Assembly (NCBI GenBank): GCA_021639365.1
Contig: JAJXHK010000013.1
Coordinates: 1-47,331, forward strand
Source: Collinsella aerofaciens
Lineage (GTDB): Bacteria > Actinomycetota > Coriobacteriia > Coriobacteriales > Coriobacteriaceae
Direction of reading: 5' to 3'
Length of the DNA: 47,331 nucleotides
This document shows, piece after piece, positions 1-6,157 of the stretch. The position numbers and the translations under genes were made by a program. The notes beneath the pieces were generated by a model. That model had not been told where the DNA came from. It did no database searches and saw nothing but the letters and a program-made list of their open reading frames with translations. How positions within the stretch are numbered: the first letter of the stretch is position 1; every line of letters begins with the position of its first letter.

Positions 1-1
1 C

Positions 2-181
2 AATGAGCACACGGTTTATGAGCGCATTAAAGTTGGAACAGCCGATGCAACACTTGGAACGAGTAATAACGGAGGACGTACAGGATATGTGCTAGTATGG
101 GAGAAAGATGGCATTTCGCATACGATTATTGGAAAGATACCGCGTGAAGAGATTCTAAAAATTGCAGAGAGCATTTCCTGA
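2..181 (+). CDS. C-terminal end of a DUF4367-type protein (partial)
   Basis: The open frame enters from the left edge and ends at TGA 179-181, giving the last 59 residues. The tail has a Trp-Glu-Lys-Asp-Gly stretch, a Ser-His-Thr-Ile-Ile-Gly strand and a closing Glu-Glu-Ile-Leu-Lys-Ile-Ala-Glu-Ser-Ile helix. That is the pattern at the C-terminus of DUF4367 domains, found in secreted or membrane-anchored proteins and anti-sigma-like proteins of Firmicutes and Actinobacteria. The start, any membrane anchor and the gene length lie outside the window, so its role cannot be stated. Codon use is AT-richer than most of the window, which may mean acquired DNA to the left. A strong terminator follows 15 bases after the stop. 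Confidence 0.5.
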   Translation, partial: NEHTVYERIKVGTADATLGTSNNGGRTGYVLVWEKDGISHTIIGKIPREEILKIAESIS

Positions 182-195
182 CTGGCTAAATTTTT

Positions 196-240
196 GCCCA
201 CACACTTGTAATTGCTTACAAATGTGTGGGCACTTTTTTG
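196..240 (+). terminator. Rho-independent terminator
   Basis: A 16-bp stem with one mismatch (196-211 with 216-231, loop TTGC) is followed by a run of six T at 234-239. It ends the DUF4367-type gene and insulates the tRNA gene. Confidence 0.85.
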
Positions 241-289
241 TTGAAACGTCCAAAGTTGACAAGACCTTGAAATTTTTTCAAAAAAGTTG

Positions 290-319
290 TTGCGCGCCGG
301 ACAGACTTCTGTGTATACT
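290..319 (+). promoter_or_regulatory. Putative tRNA-Asp promoter
   Basis: TTGCGC at 290-295 and TATACT at 314-319 are spaced 18 bp and lie about 47 bp before the tRNA. The -10 hexamer is good and the -35 is moderate. This is pattern recognition only. Confidence 0.45.
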
Positions 320-365
320 AATCCCCGCAGCGCACGCGAGCGGAAACAAACGCGAACGTCTGCCT

Positions 366-443
<78 letters not shown>

Positions 444-451
444 ACGCAATT

Positions 452-479
452 AAAGCCACGTCTTCGGACGTGGCTTTTT
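452..479 (+). terminator. Terminator of tRNA-Asp
   Basis: AAAGCCACGTC and GACGTGGCTTT form a stem closed by a TTCG tetraloop, followed by a T-run. It begins 8 bases after the encoded CCA. Confidence 0.9.
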
Positions 480-696
480 GCGTTTGATGCACTTTGTTTC
501 GGTAGAACGATTGCCCTGGCGCATCTTCGCCCAGAATCCCCGCCCCTTCGAGAACGCAAGTAAAATCTAATAAGCATATCTGTCTAAACAACAGCTTTGT
601 TGCGCAACACCTGTTCAACGAGACAGGGGGTTAGGTTATACTAAATTGCACTGTAGGCCGCATCTGATGCATTTCGCTCCAAGCGCGGCACTCAGT
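480..696. other. Intergenic stretch, no gene seen
   Basis: No frame here has a ribosome site or resembles a known protein. A TATACT hexamer at 638-643, with a weak TTCAAC 17 bp upstream (615-620), could be the promoter of the Rrf2 gene, giving a leader of about 150 nt. Nothing else is recognised. Confidence 0.4.
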
Positions 697-736
697 GGAT
701 ATCCTATTTATCATTTGGATGTCCTAGCGGTCATTT
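697..736 (+). promoter_or_regulatory. 20-bp tandem repeat upstream of the Rrf2 gene, candidate operator
   Basis: 697-716 and 717-736 are adjacent and agree at 15 of 20 positions, both reading GGATRTCCTA then CATTT. The first unit contains the palindrome GGATATCC. It lies 67 bp before the Rrf2 start codon. Rrf2 regulators commonly bind their own promoter, so an autoregulatory operator is a reasonable guess. Confidence 0.4.
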
Positions 737-802
737 AGCGTCTCGACACAAGCTCGGCCCCGGAGCTCGTTCGAGCTGTTCGTATTCCTTGAAAGGGGAA
801 AA

Positions 803-1288
803 ATGGACATATCGAGGAAGACTGATTACGCCCTTCGTATGCTGGCGATGCTTGCTGAGGATCCGGAGCGTTTGCTTTCTGTTCGCACCGCTGCCGAAGA
901 GGTCAATGTCCCGTATTCGTTTGCCCGTTCGATTCAGCATGGTTTGGTCCAGGCCGGTATTGTGGAGAGCCTGCGTGGCGTCCACGGTGGCATGCGTCTC
1001 AAGGTCAGTCCGGACGACGTCACTATCCGCCAGGTCGTCGAGGCCGTTCAGGGCCCTATGGTTATGAACGACTGCACCGCCCCCGATGGTGACTGTGCGC
1101 GCATGGGCGCGTGCTGCTATCATCCCCTGTGGGCCGGAGCCCAGGCGTTGATGTGCGACTACCTCGATTCCGTTTCGCTCGGCGATATCGTCGCCCATCG
1201 CCAGTTTCCGGCTGTCGATCCCAAGTTCGCCGATCGCGATGCGTTTCCCGAGTACGCTGCCTGCGCGTACGCTTGCCGGGAGGAATAG
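803..1288 (+). CDS. Rrf2 family transcriptional regulator (probable Fe-S sensor)
   Basis: The 161-residue protein has the Rrf2 layout. A winged helix occupies about residues 1-80, opening with the family-typical MDISRKTDYALRML and with a GGMRL wing near 62-66. A helix and a cysteine cluster follow at C91, C98, C104 and C105. Rrf2 proteins such as IscR, NsrR and RsrR bind Fe-S clusters through such cysteines and sense redox or nitrosative stress or Fe-S supply. Which cluster this one binds cannot be told from sequence. The start is supported by GAAAGGGGA at 791-799. It lies 21 bp before the MutY-like gene and probably shares its transcript, with rubrerythrin next, so a role in oxidative stress control is plausible but inferred. 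Confidence 0.88.
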   Translation: MDISRKTDYALRMLAMLAEDPERLLSVRTAAEEVNVPYSFARSIQHGLVQAGIVESLRGVHGGMRLKVSPDDVTIRQVVEAVQGPMVMNDCTAPDGDCARMGACCYHPLWAGAQALMCDYLDSVSLGDIVAHRQFPAVDPKFADRDAFPEYAACAYACREE

Positions 1289-1309
1289 CGCCGCATAAGG
1301 AGTATAGCT

Positions 1310-2215
1310 ATGATTCAGGACCCCTTTCGTTCGATGATTCGTTCGGAAGGGGTCTTGCGTTATCGCGACCTTCCGTGGCGCCGAACGCGCGACCCGTATA
1401 TCATCTGGCTCTCCGAGGTCATGCTGCAGCAGACGCAGGTGCCGCGCGTGGAGACGCGTATGCCGGCGTGGCTCGATCGCTTTCCGACTGTTCAGGCGCT
1501 CGCTCAGGCTGTCCCTTCCGATGTCTTGGATGCGTGGCAGGGGATGGGCTATAATCGCCGCGCCTTGGCGCTTCACAGGGCTGCACAGTGCGTTGTAGAG
1601 GACTGGGATGGGGAGTTTCCGCGCGAGACGCGTGACTTGGTCGCTCTGCCCGGCATTGGCCCGGCAACGGCGCAGGGCATCCGTTCGTTTGCATTCGATC
1701 TTCCGGGCGTGTATTTGGAGACCAATGTGCGCACGGTCTTTTTGCATCATTTCTTTCCCGATGTGCCGGCCGTTCCCGATCGCGAACTGGTGCCGCTGAT
1801 CCAAGCTGCCTGTCCGGCGGCCCCCGGTGCGGCGGCGGACGAGATCGCGCCCTTTGCCGCGCCTCAAGACGATGCCGACACGCCGCGCGCGTGGTATTAC
1901 GCATTGCTGGATTACGGCGCGTATCTTAAAAAGACACTGCCCAATCCGTCCAGGCGGTCGGCGGGCTATAGTCGTCAGTCCAAGTTTGAGGGCTCGCGCC
2001 GCCAAAAGCGCGCGCATATCGTGCGTATGTTGTTGGCAGCGCGCGATGGGCAGCCGGCGGGGATTACGCTTGCTGATGCCGTGGTGGGCGTTAACGAGAT
2101 GGAAGCGGCAGCCGGTCGCGGGCCGGTCGAGTGCGACTTGATCGCGGGCATTCTAGCTGACCTGGAGCGCGAGGGCTTTTGCCGAGCCGAGGGCGATTGC
2201 TGGTTGAGTGTGTAG
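1310..2215 (+). CDS. MutY-like adenine DNA glycosylase lacking the Fe-S cluster
   Basis: This is an HhH-GPD superfamily protein of 301 residues. MutY features are LPWR at 21-24, SEVMLQQTQV at 35-44 with the catalytic-type Glu36, and the helix-hairpin-helix LPGIGPATA at 113-121. MutY removes adenine opposite 8-oxoguanine. Two departures stand out. The position of the usual catalytic Asp (the D of DGN or DTN) is Glu137 in LETNVR, and the four-cysteine 4Fe-4S loop at the end of the glycosylase domain is absent. The later WYYALLDYGAYLKK and QSKFEGSRRQKR stretches belong to a clusterless MutY-like subfamily seen in several bacterial groups. The C-terminal Nudix-like 8-oxoG recognition domain is also not evident. 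AAGGAG at 1298-1303 supports the start. Confidence 0.85.
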   Translation: MIQDPFRSMIRSEGVLRYRDLPWRRTRDPYIIWLSEVMLQQTQVPRVETRMPAWLDRFPTVQALAQAVPSDVLDAWQGMGYNRRALALHRAAQCVVEDWDGEFPRETRDLVALPGIGPATAQGIRSFAFDLPGVYLETNVRTVFLHHFFPDVPAVPDRELVPLIQAACPAAPGAAADEIAPFAAPQDDADTPRAWYYALLDYGAYLKKTLPNPSRRSAGYSRQSKFEGSRRQKRAHIVRMLLAARDGQPAGITLADAVVGVNEMEAAAGRGPVECDLIAGILADLEREGFCRAEGDCWLSV

Positions 2216-2283
2216 CCTGCGCAAATCTGAAGAACAGGATTGTAAGGTTTAGATTCTTGGCATGAGGGCATCCTAAAGATGAG

Positions 2284-2306
2284 GCCGCTCGAAGCCTACG
2301 AGCGGC
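2284..2306 (+). promoter_or_regulatory. Leader hairpin before rubrerythrin
   Basis: GCCGCTCG at 2284-2291 pairs perfectly with CGAGCGGC at 2299-2306 across a 7-nt loop. It ends 7 nt before the GAAGGGA ribosome site and 23 nt before the ATG. There is no T-run, so it is not a terminator. It may stabilise the mRNA 5' end or tune translation. Confidence 0.45.
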
Positions 2307-2329
2307 ATGCGTTGAAGGGAAGTACACCT

Positions 2330-2869
2330 ATGGACTTTGAGAACTCCCAGACCAAGAAGAACCTCGAGACCGCTTTTGCCGGTGAGTCCCAGGCACACAC
2401 CAAGTATCGCTATTATGCCTCCAAGGCCAAGAAGGATGGCTACGTTCAGATCTCGAATATCTTTACCGAGACGGCGGGCAACGAGTCCGAGCATGCCAAG
2501 CTATGGTTCAAGTATCTGCACGACGGCGCCGTCCCCGACACTCTGGACAACCTGCGTGACGCCGCGGCGGGCGAGAACTACGAGTGGACCACGATGTACG
2601 ACGAGTTTGCCAAGACCGCCGAGGAGGAGGGCTTTGTCGAGATCGCCGCGAAGTTCCATGGTGTCGCCGCCGTCGAGAAGGCGCACGAGGAGCGCTACAA
2701 CAAACTCGTCGAGCGTATCGAGTCGGGCGAGGTGTTTGAGCGCGAGGGCGTAAAGGTGTGGAAGTGCCTGAACTGCGGGCATCTGCATGTGGGTGCCGAG
2801 GCGCCTGAGGTGTGCCCGGTGTGTAACCACCCCAAGGCGTACTTTGAGGAGCAGGTGGTGAACTACTAG
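2330..2869 (+). CDS. rbr: Rubrerythrin
   Basis: Rubrerythrin is a cytoplasmic non-heme iron peroxidase that reduces hydrogen peroxide in anaerobes. The 179-residue protein has the complete two-domain form. The four-helix diiron domain (residues 1-140) carries Glu19, an ExxH motif E52-H55, a second ExxH E116-H119, and acidic residues at E82 and E97. The C-terminal rubredoxin domain holds one Fe through C146/C149 and C162/C165 (CLNCG and CPVCN). The ATG at 2330 is chosen because GAAGGGA at 2314-2320 precedes it at good distance; an in-frame ATG at 2279 has no ribosome site and lies upstream of the leader hairpin. Its place after an Rrf2 regulator and a DNA repair glycosylase suggests an oxidative stress cluster. 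Confidence 0.95.
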   Translation: MDFENSQTKKNLETAFAGESQAHTKYRYYASKAKKDGYVQISNIFTETAGNESEHAKLWFKYLHDGAVPDTLDNLRDAAAGENYEWTTMYDEFAKTAEEEGFVEIAAKFHGVAAVEKAHEERYNKLVERIESGEVFEREGVKVWKCLNCGHLHVGAEAPEVCPVCNHPKAYFEEQVVNY

Positions 2870-2890
2870 CGCTTGGCGCTAGCGTGAGCT

Positions 2891-2976
2891 GGGCCGGGAG
2901 GGCCGGACTACCTTCCCTCCTCGCTCACGGCTTCGCAGGGTCGCGTTGAGGGAAGGTAGTCCGGCCCTCCCGGCCC
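2891..2976. repeat. Palindrome cassette copy 1 (29-bp perfect arms)
   Basis: Arms 2891-2919 and 2948-2976 are perfect reverse complements of 29 bp. The central 25 bases at 2921-2945 are identical to those inside a second palindrome at 3799-3884 whose arms differ in sequence. The downstream sequence to the terminator at 3026-3054 is also nearly the same in both copies. See the matching finding. Confidence 0.85.
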
Positions 2977-3025
2977 GCTTTGGGTCGTCGCGTGCTCGTT
3001 ACTGAAAAGCTGATAAGAAGTTTGT

Positions 3026-3054
3026 GTGCCGCCCCTATTGGGGCGGCACGTTTT
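3026..3054 (+). terminator. Terminator in cassette copy 1
   Basis: A 10-bp perfect stem (GTGCCGCCCC/GGGGCGGCAC) with a TATT loop and TTTT at 3051-3054. It ends the rubrerythrin transcript. The same terminator recurs at 3936-3964. Confidence 0.9.
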
Positions 3055-3146
3055 GTGTGGGGGCTGGTCGGGACGGCACCGTTCATGGGTGGGGTACACT
3101 GGGTAGCGACTTTTAGTTTATCTACTACCTGATGGGGTGTTTTTTT

Positions 3147-3779
3147 ATGGGTAAGAAGTCTCGGGCTCGGGTGGCTGCGGCGGGAACTCGCAAGGATCCT
3201 GGCCGTCGGGTTGCCGAGGGTAAAAAGGCCGATCGTGCCGAGAAAGACAAGAAGGTCGGCGCGCATGCTCATCCTGAATGGGCGCCGCATCTCAACTCTG
3301 CTAGTGAGGATTTGACTGCCAAGCTGTTTACTCTGGTCGAGGTTATCTTGGGTGTGGTGCCCGTGGTGGTTATCGGCTTGTTCTTGGCTTCGAAGGATGC
3401 TGCGAGTGTTGATAAGCTTACCGAGGTCTTTTCTCAGGATCCCTCGATGGTGGTCACCTTTATTTCTGCGTGTCTACAGCCGTTTGTGGCGTACATGCTG
3501 TACATGGTCTATCGCAAGTACTGCGAGGGCGATGCGGGTTTTGTTGCCGGCAACCTGATTGGCCTCTTGTGTTCCGAGATTTTGCTGCTCAATATTCCGG
3601 GCGTGATCGGTATGGGCATCTTGCTGTGGCGCGTTTGGCGCAATGTCGCACCGCACTTCGAGAGCTGGCTCATTGAGCGCCGTGTTGCGGGCGTGCTGGC
3701 GGATATCGCTGGATCGCTCGTGATCTTGGTCCTGGCGTTTATGTGCGCCACCGCTACCCGAAGCCTTGCGGGCATGTAA
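3147..3779 (+). CDS. Small membrane protein of unknown function, basic N-terminus
   Basis: I do not recognise a family. The 210-residue protein starts with about 50 mostly charged residues (Lys/Arg/Asp/Glu-rich, likely cytoplasmic). About four hydrophobic segments follow, near 62-83 (LVEVILGVVPVVVIGLFL), 100-120, 130-155 and 185-205, with the short basic loops YRKY and WRVWRN between them. The start is taken as ATG 3147, because the G-rich GGGGTG at 3134-3139 sits at ribosome-site distance; an in-frame ATG at 3132 has nothing suitable before it. The gene lies between two copies of the palindrome-terminator cassette and so is transcribed alone. A membrane location is well supported; any role is unknown. 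Confidence 0.7.
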   Translation: MGKKSRARVAAAGTRKDPGRRVAEGKKADRAEKDKKVGAHAHPEWAPHLNSASEDLTAKLFTLVEVILGVVPVVVIGLFLASKDAASVDKLTEVFSQDPSMVVTFISACLQPFVAYMLYMVYRKYCEGDAGFVAGNLIGLLCSEILLLNIPGVIGMGILLWRVWRNVAPHFESWLIERRVAGVLADIAGSLVILVLAFMCATATRSLAGM

Positions 3780-3798
3780 TGCGTCTTTGCTACCTGCG

Positions 3799-3884
3799 GA
3801 GCGCGGGGCGGGGAAATACCTTTCCCTCTCGCTCACGGCTTCGCAGGGTCGCGCGAGGCAAAGGTATTTCCCCGCCCCGCGCTC
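3799..3884. repeat. Palindrome cassette copy 2 (30-bp arms)
   Basis: Arms 3799-3828 and 3855-3884 pair at 29 of 30 positions. The loop 3829-3853 is identical to 2921-2945 of copy 1. Arm sequences differ between copies but pairing is kept. The roughly 680 bases between the stop at 3779 and the start at 4459 hold this repeat, its terminator and the 205-bp inverted-end element; no gene is seen there. Confidence 0.85.
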
Positions 3885-3935
3885 CGGCGTTGAGTTGTCG
3901 CGTGCTCGCTACCGAAAAGCTGATAAGAAGTTTGT

Positions 3936-3964
3936 GTGCCGCCCCTTTTGGGGCGGCACTTTTT
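3936..3964 (+). terminator. Terminator in cassette copy 2
   Basis: The same 10-bp stem as at 3026 (GTGCCGCCCC/GGGGCGGCAC), with a TTTT loop and a five-T tail. The preceding 30 bases, including GAAAAGCTGATAAGAAG, match copy 1 too. It ends the small membrane protein transcript. Confidence 0.9.
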
Positions 3965-3972
3965 GTATGGGG

Positions 3973-4177
3973 TGGACAGTTAGTTCAGATACGTATAATT
4001 CGGGCGGTTTAATAGCTGGGTTTGGAGCCCTCGGAGGCTTGTTGGACGTCTTTAGATGACCTGAGGTGCTTGGTCTTGGGCTTTAAGCGCCCGTTTTGAG
4101 GGCCAAATTGCGCCAAGCGAAGCGCCCGAATGCAATTTGAGGGGGTTTGATTTATACGTATCTGAACTAACTGTCCA
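3973..4177. mobile_element. 205-bp element with perfect 26-bp inverted ends (MITE-like)
   Basis: 3973-3998 (begins TGGACAGTTAGTTCAG) is the exact reverse complement of 4152-4177. A second nested inverted pair, ATTCGGGCG at 3998-4006 and CGCCCGAAT at 4124-4132, lies inside. No open frame of note is present. Long exact inverted ends around a short non-coding core are typical of miniature inverted-repeat transposable elements. No clear target duplication is seen in the flanks, so the assignment is inferred. Confidence 0.6.
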
Positions 4178-4458
4178 GGCGACTGCGTTCGGGGGCGGCG
4201 CGCTTTGCTTTGGTCCCTGTCTCCACAATTTCTGTCAAGTTTTTGGTTAGCTTTTGGTCAGTTGGCGGGATGGCGGAAGGGTGAAAGATCGCTGGCGAAA
4301 AAAGCTCAAAGAAAGTGCTGGTAGGGGAGTTGTTGAGCTTTTCGACAGCTTTTGGGCAAAAGAAACTTTGTGGCTATTGCCAGCGATTGCATTGTCGCGG
4401 TCGTGGTGGTGCGGGATGCTGGTCGTAAGCGTCGAATGCTCCGATTTTGGAGGCCAGC

Positions 4459-4893
4459 ATGGATCTGTTTCTCGAGACCCCGCAGCAACAAGCCGAGCGC
4501 ATGCTGCGTCAGCAACAACGACTCATGGAGATGCAAATGCAAGGGGCGGCAGCCCAGCCCTTTGCGCAAAATGTCGTGCCCGCTGCTGTACCTGCAGCTG
4601 TGCCCGGGTGTGAATCGGCGCCAGAGGCCTATTCCGTACAGCAAGATTCATATGCGCAGGAGCTCGCGTTCGACAAACGCCGCGCGCGCCGCCGCCGTTT
4701 GGGCCAGCGCCTGCGCACATTGGCGATGATCGTGCTCATCCCGCTGGGGCTTGCGGCCATCTTTCTGGCGTCGTATGCCCTCACGTGCATCCTTAACGGC
4801 GTCTCGCCCAACGAGGTGCTCCAGCATCTAGCGGCCCTGGGCCAGCGCCTGGGTGACGTCATAACAACCATCCGCGCCGGCTGGGAGAGCTAG
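4459..4893 (+). CDS. Single-pass membrane protein of unknown function, Gln-rich N-terminus
   Basis: The 144-residue protein has a cytoplasmic-looking N-terminal half rich in Gln, Met and Ala (MDLFLETPQQQAERMLRQQQ and onward), a basic cluster KRRARRRRLGQRLR near 73-86, one clear membrane helix (about residues 88-112) and a 30-residue tail. The basic patch before the helix predicts the N-terminus inside. No domain is recognised. ATG 4459 is chosen because GGAGG at 4449-4453 sits 5 nt upstream. It stands alone after the MITE-like element. It is likely a real gene, given the ribosome site and membrane segment, but its role is unknown. Confidence 0.6.
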   Translation: MDLFLETPQQQAERMLRQQQRLMEMQMQGAAAQPFAQNVVPAAVPAAVPGCESAPEAYSVQQDSYAQELAFDKRRARRRRLGQRLRTLAMIVLIPLGLAAIFLASYALTCILNGVSPNEVLQHLAALGQRLGDVITTIRAGWES

Positions 4894-5015
4894 CGTTTGT
4901 CACATTAGGACTTCTAGGGTGTAGGGATTATCGCCACGAGTAAAATTCTTGCATCCCGTGGGTCCTGTCGTGCGATTGATAGTATTATCGAAGATGAATA
5001 ATAATAGGATTTGCT

Positions 5016-5546
5016 ATGTATAAGCATGATTTAGAGCAGACTCTTTTGGGCATTGACGAAGAGGCAGAGCTGGAAATAGGTCCAAGAGACGATAGGCCGA
5101 GCGTTGTATTGGTGGGAGGAAGCGCCTTCATGCTAAACGATGTGACGAATCGGTCGGTTACACATGACATTGATGTGTTTGAGGCAGACAGGTGCCTCCG
5201 CGAGATCATAGCTCGATACCCCGAGGTGAATGGTATGGCGGTGGCATATTGTGATCAGATGCCATTCAATTACGAAGATCGTTTGATTCCCTTGGATATT
5301 GGGGCGCGTTTTATCAGGTACTTTACTCCATCCTTGGAGGACCTGGCGGTGATGAAGCTCTATGCCTACCGTCCGAACGACATCGTCGATCTTCATAGTC
5401 AGGCATTCGTCGATCGACTTGATTGGGGGCTGCTCGAACGGCTTATATTCGACGAGGGGGAGGCACTGGCGTCGTCGCCTTCGGAGCGGAGTTATCAAGA
5501 GATGGTCTGCGCATACAGGCAATACAAAAAGGAGGTGTTCGGTTGA
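5016..5546 (+). CDS. Nucleotidyltransferase-like protein (DUF6036/AbiEii-like fold)
   Basis: The 176-residue protein carries GGSAFML near residues 34-40 and HDIDVFEAD near 49-57. The GGS with a following D-x-D is the core signature of minimal nucleotidyltransferases used by AbiEii/MenA and MNT toxins and by DUF6036 proteins. Later segments (RFIRYFTPSLEDLAVMKLYAYRPNDIVDL) match the helical part of such proteins, where a conserved Lys and Asp complete the active site. The stop codon overlaps the start of the next gene by 4 nt. Base composition is AT-richer than the housekeeping DNA around it, which suggests transfer. A toxin or modifying enzyme role is possible by family; its target is unknown. 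Confidence 0.65.
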   Translation: MYKHDLEQTLLGIDEEAELEIGPRDDRPSVVLVGGSAFMLNDVTNRSVTHDIDVFEADRCLREIIARYPEVNGMAVAYCDQMPFNYEDRLIPLDIGARFIRYFTPSLEDLAVMKLYAYRPNDIVDLHSQAFVDRLDWGLLERLIFDEGEALASSPSERSYQEMVCAYRQYKKEVFG

Positions 5547-6106
5547 ATCTGACCTTTGAGGGATTCTTAAAAGGCTATTGCCGAGAGCTATCCGGACAGC
5601 AGTCACTGAGTTTTAGAAAGCTGGTTGAGCAGGCGACGACGGTTGCGCCGCGCGTGGCGGAGCCTCTGTTTTTGCTTGCTTTGGCGCAAGGAAAAGCCGA
5701 ATACGTTCTGGGTTTATCCGAGGGCTCGTGGATGGAAGAGGATTACCGAGACGTTTTGTCCTTGTACGGTCAAGCGGGTAACATAATATCTTTATGCGCC
5801 AAAAGTGAGCTTCCTAATCGTTATGCCAACGTTTGGCGTGCGTATAGAGCGGTGAAGGAAAAGCCGGTGGCGAACAGAAGGATCAACGCCCTGATGCGAA
5901 AAAGAATACTGGAAGCATTGGAGGAATCGGGCGTAACGCGCTATGGCCTCTGCCGTGCTCTGCACCTGAATAAAGGAAACGTATACGCATACTTGGCCGG
6001 CGATGACTCAAAGGTGAGCAGGGAGACGGCGCGCCGCATTATGGAATATGCGGAGGAGAGGGGCGCCCAAGAAGGGGCCGGCCGCCCGGTGCGTGTGGCG
6101 GGGTAA
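5543..6106 (+). CDS. HTH protein paired with the nucleotidyltransferase
   Basis: TTG at 5543 overlaps the TGA of the upstream gene (TTGA) and is preceded by AAGGAGG at 5529-5534, so the two genes are translationally coupled. The 187-residue product is mostly helical. Near its C-terminus (about residues 118-170) is a helix-turn-helix: ILEALEESGVTRYGLCRAL, then LNKGNVYAYL and ETARRIMEYA. The N-terminal two-thirds is not recognised. By position it could be the antitoxin or regulator of a nucleotidyltransferase toxin. However, in AbiE the HTH is N-terminal and the HTH gene comes first, so this is not a standard AbiE pair. Confidence 0.6.
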   Translation: MNLTFEGFLKGYCRELSGQQSLSFRKLVEQATTVAPRVAEPLFLLALAQGKAEYVLGLSEGSWMEEDYRDVLSLYGQAGNIISLCAKSELPNRYANVWRAYRAVKEKPVANRRINALMRKRILEALEESGVTRYGLCRALHLNKGNVYAYLAGDDSKVSRETARRIMEYAEERGAQEGAGRPVRVAG

Positions 6107-6157
6107 GATTAATCGCGGTTTTGATTGGTGCTCGATTGGGTTTGTTGGGCGGAGTTT

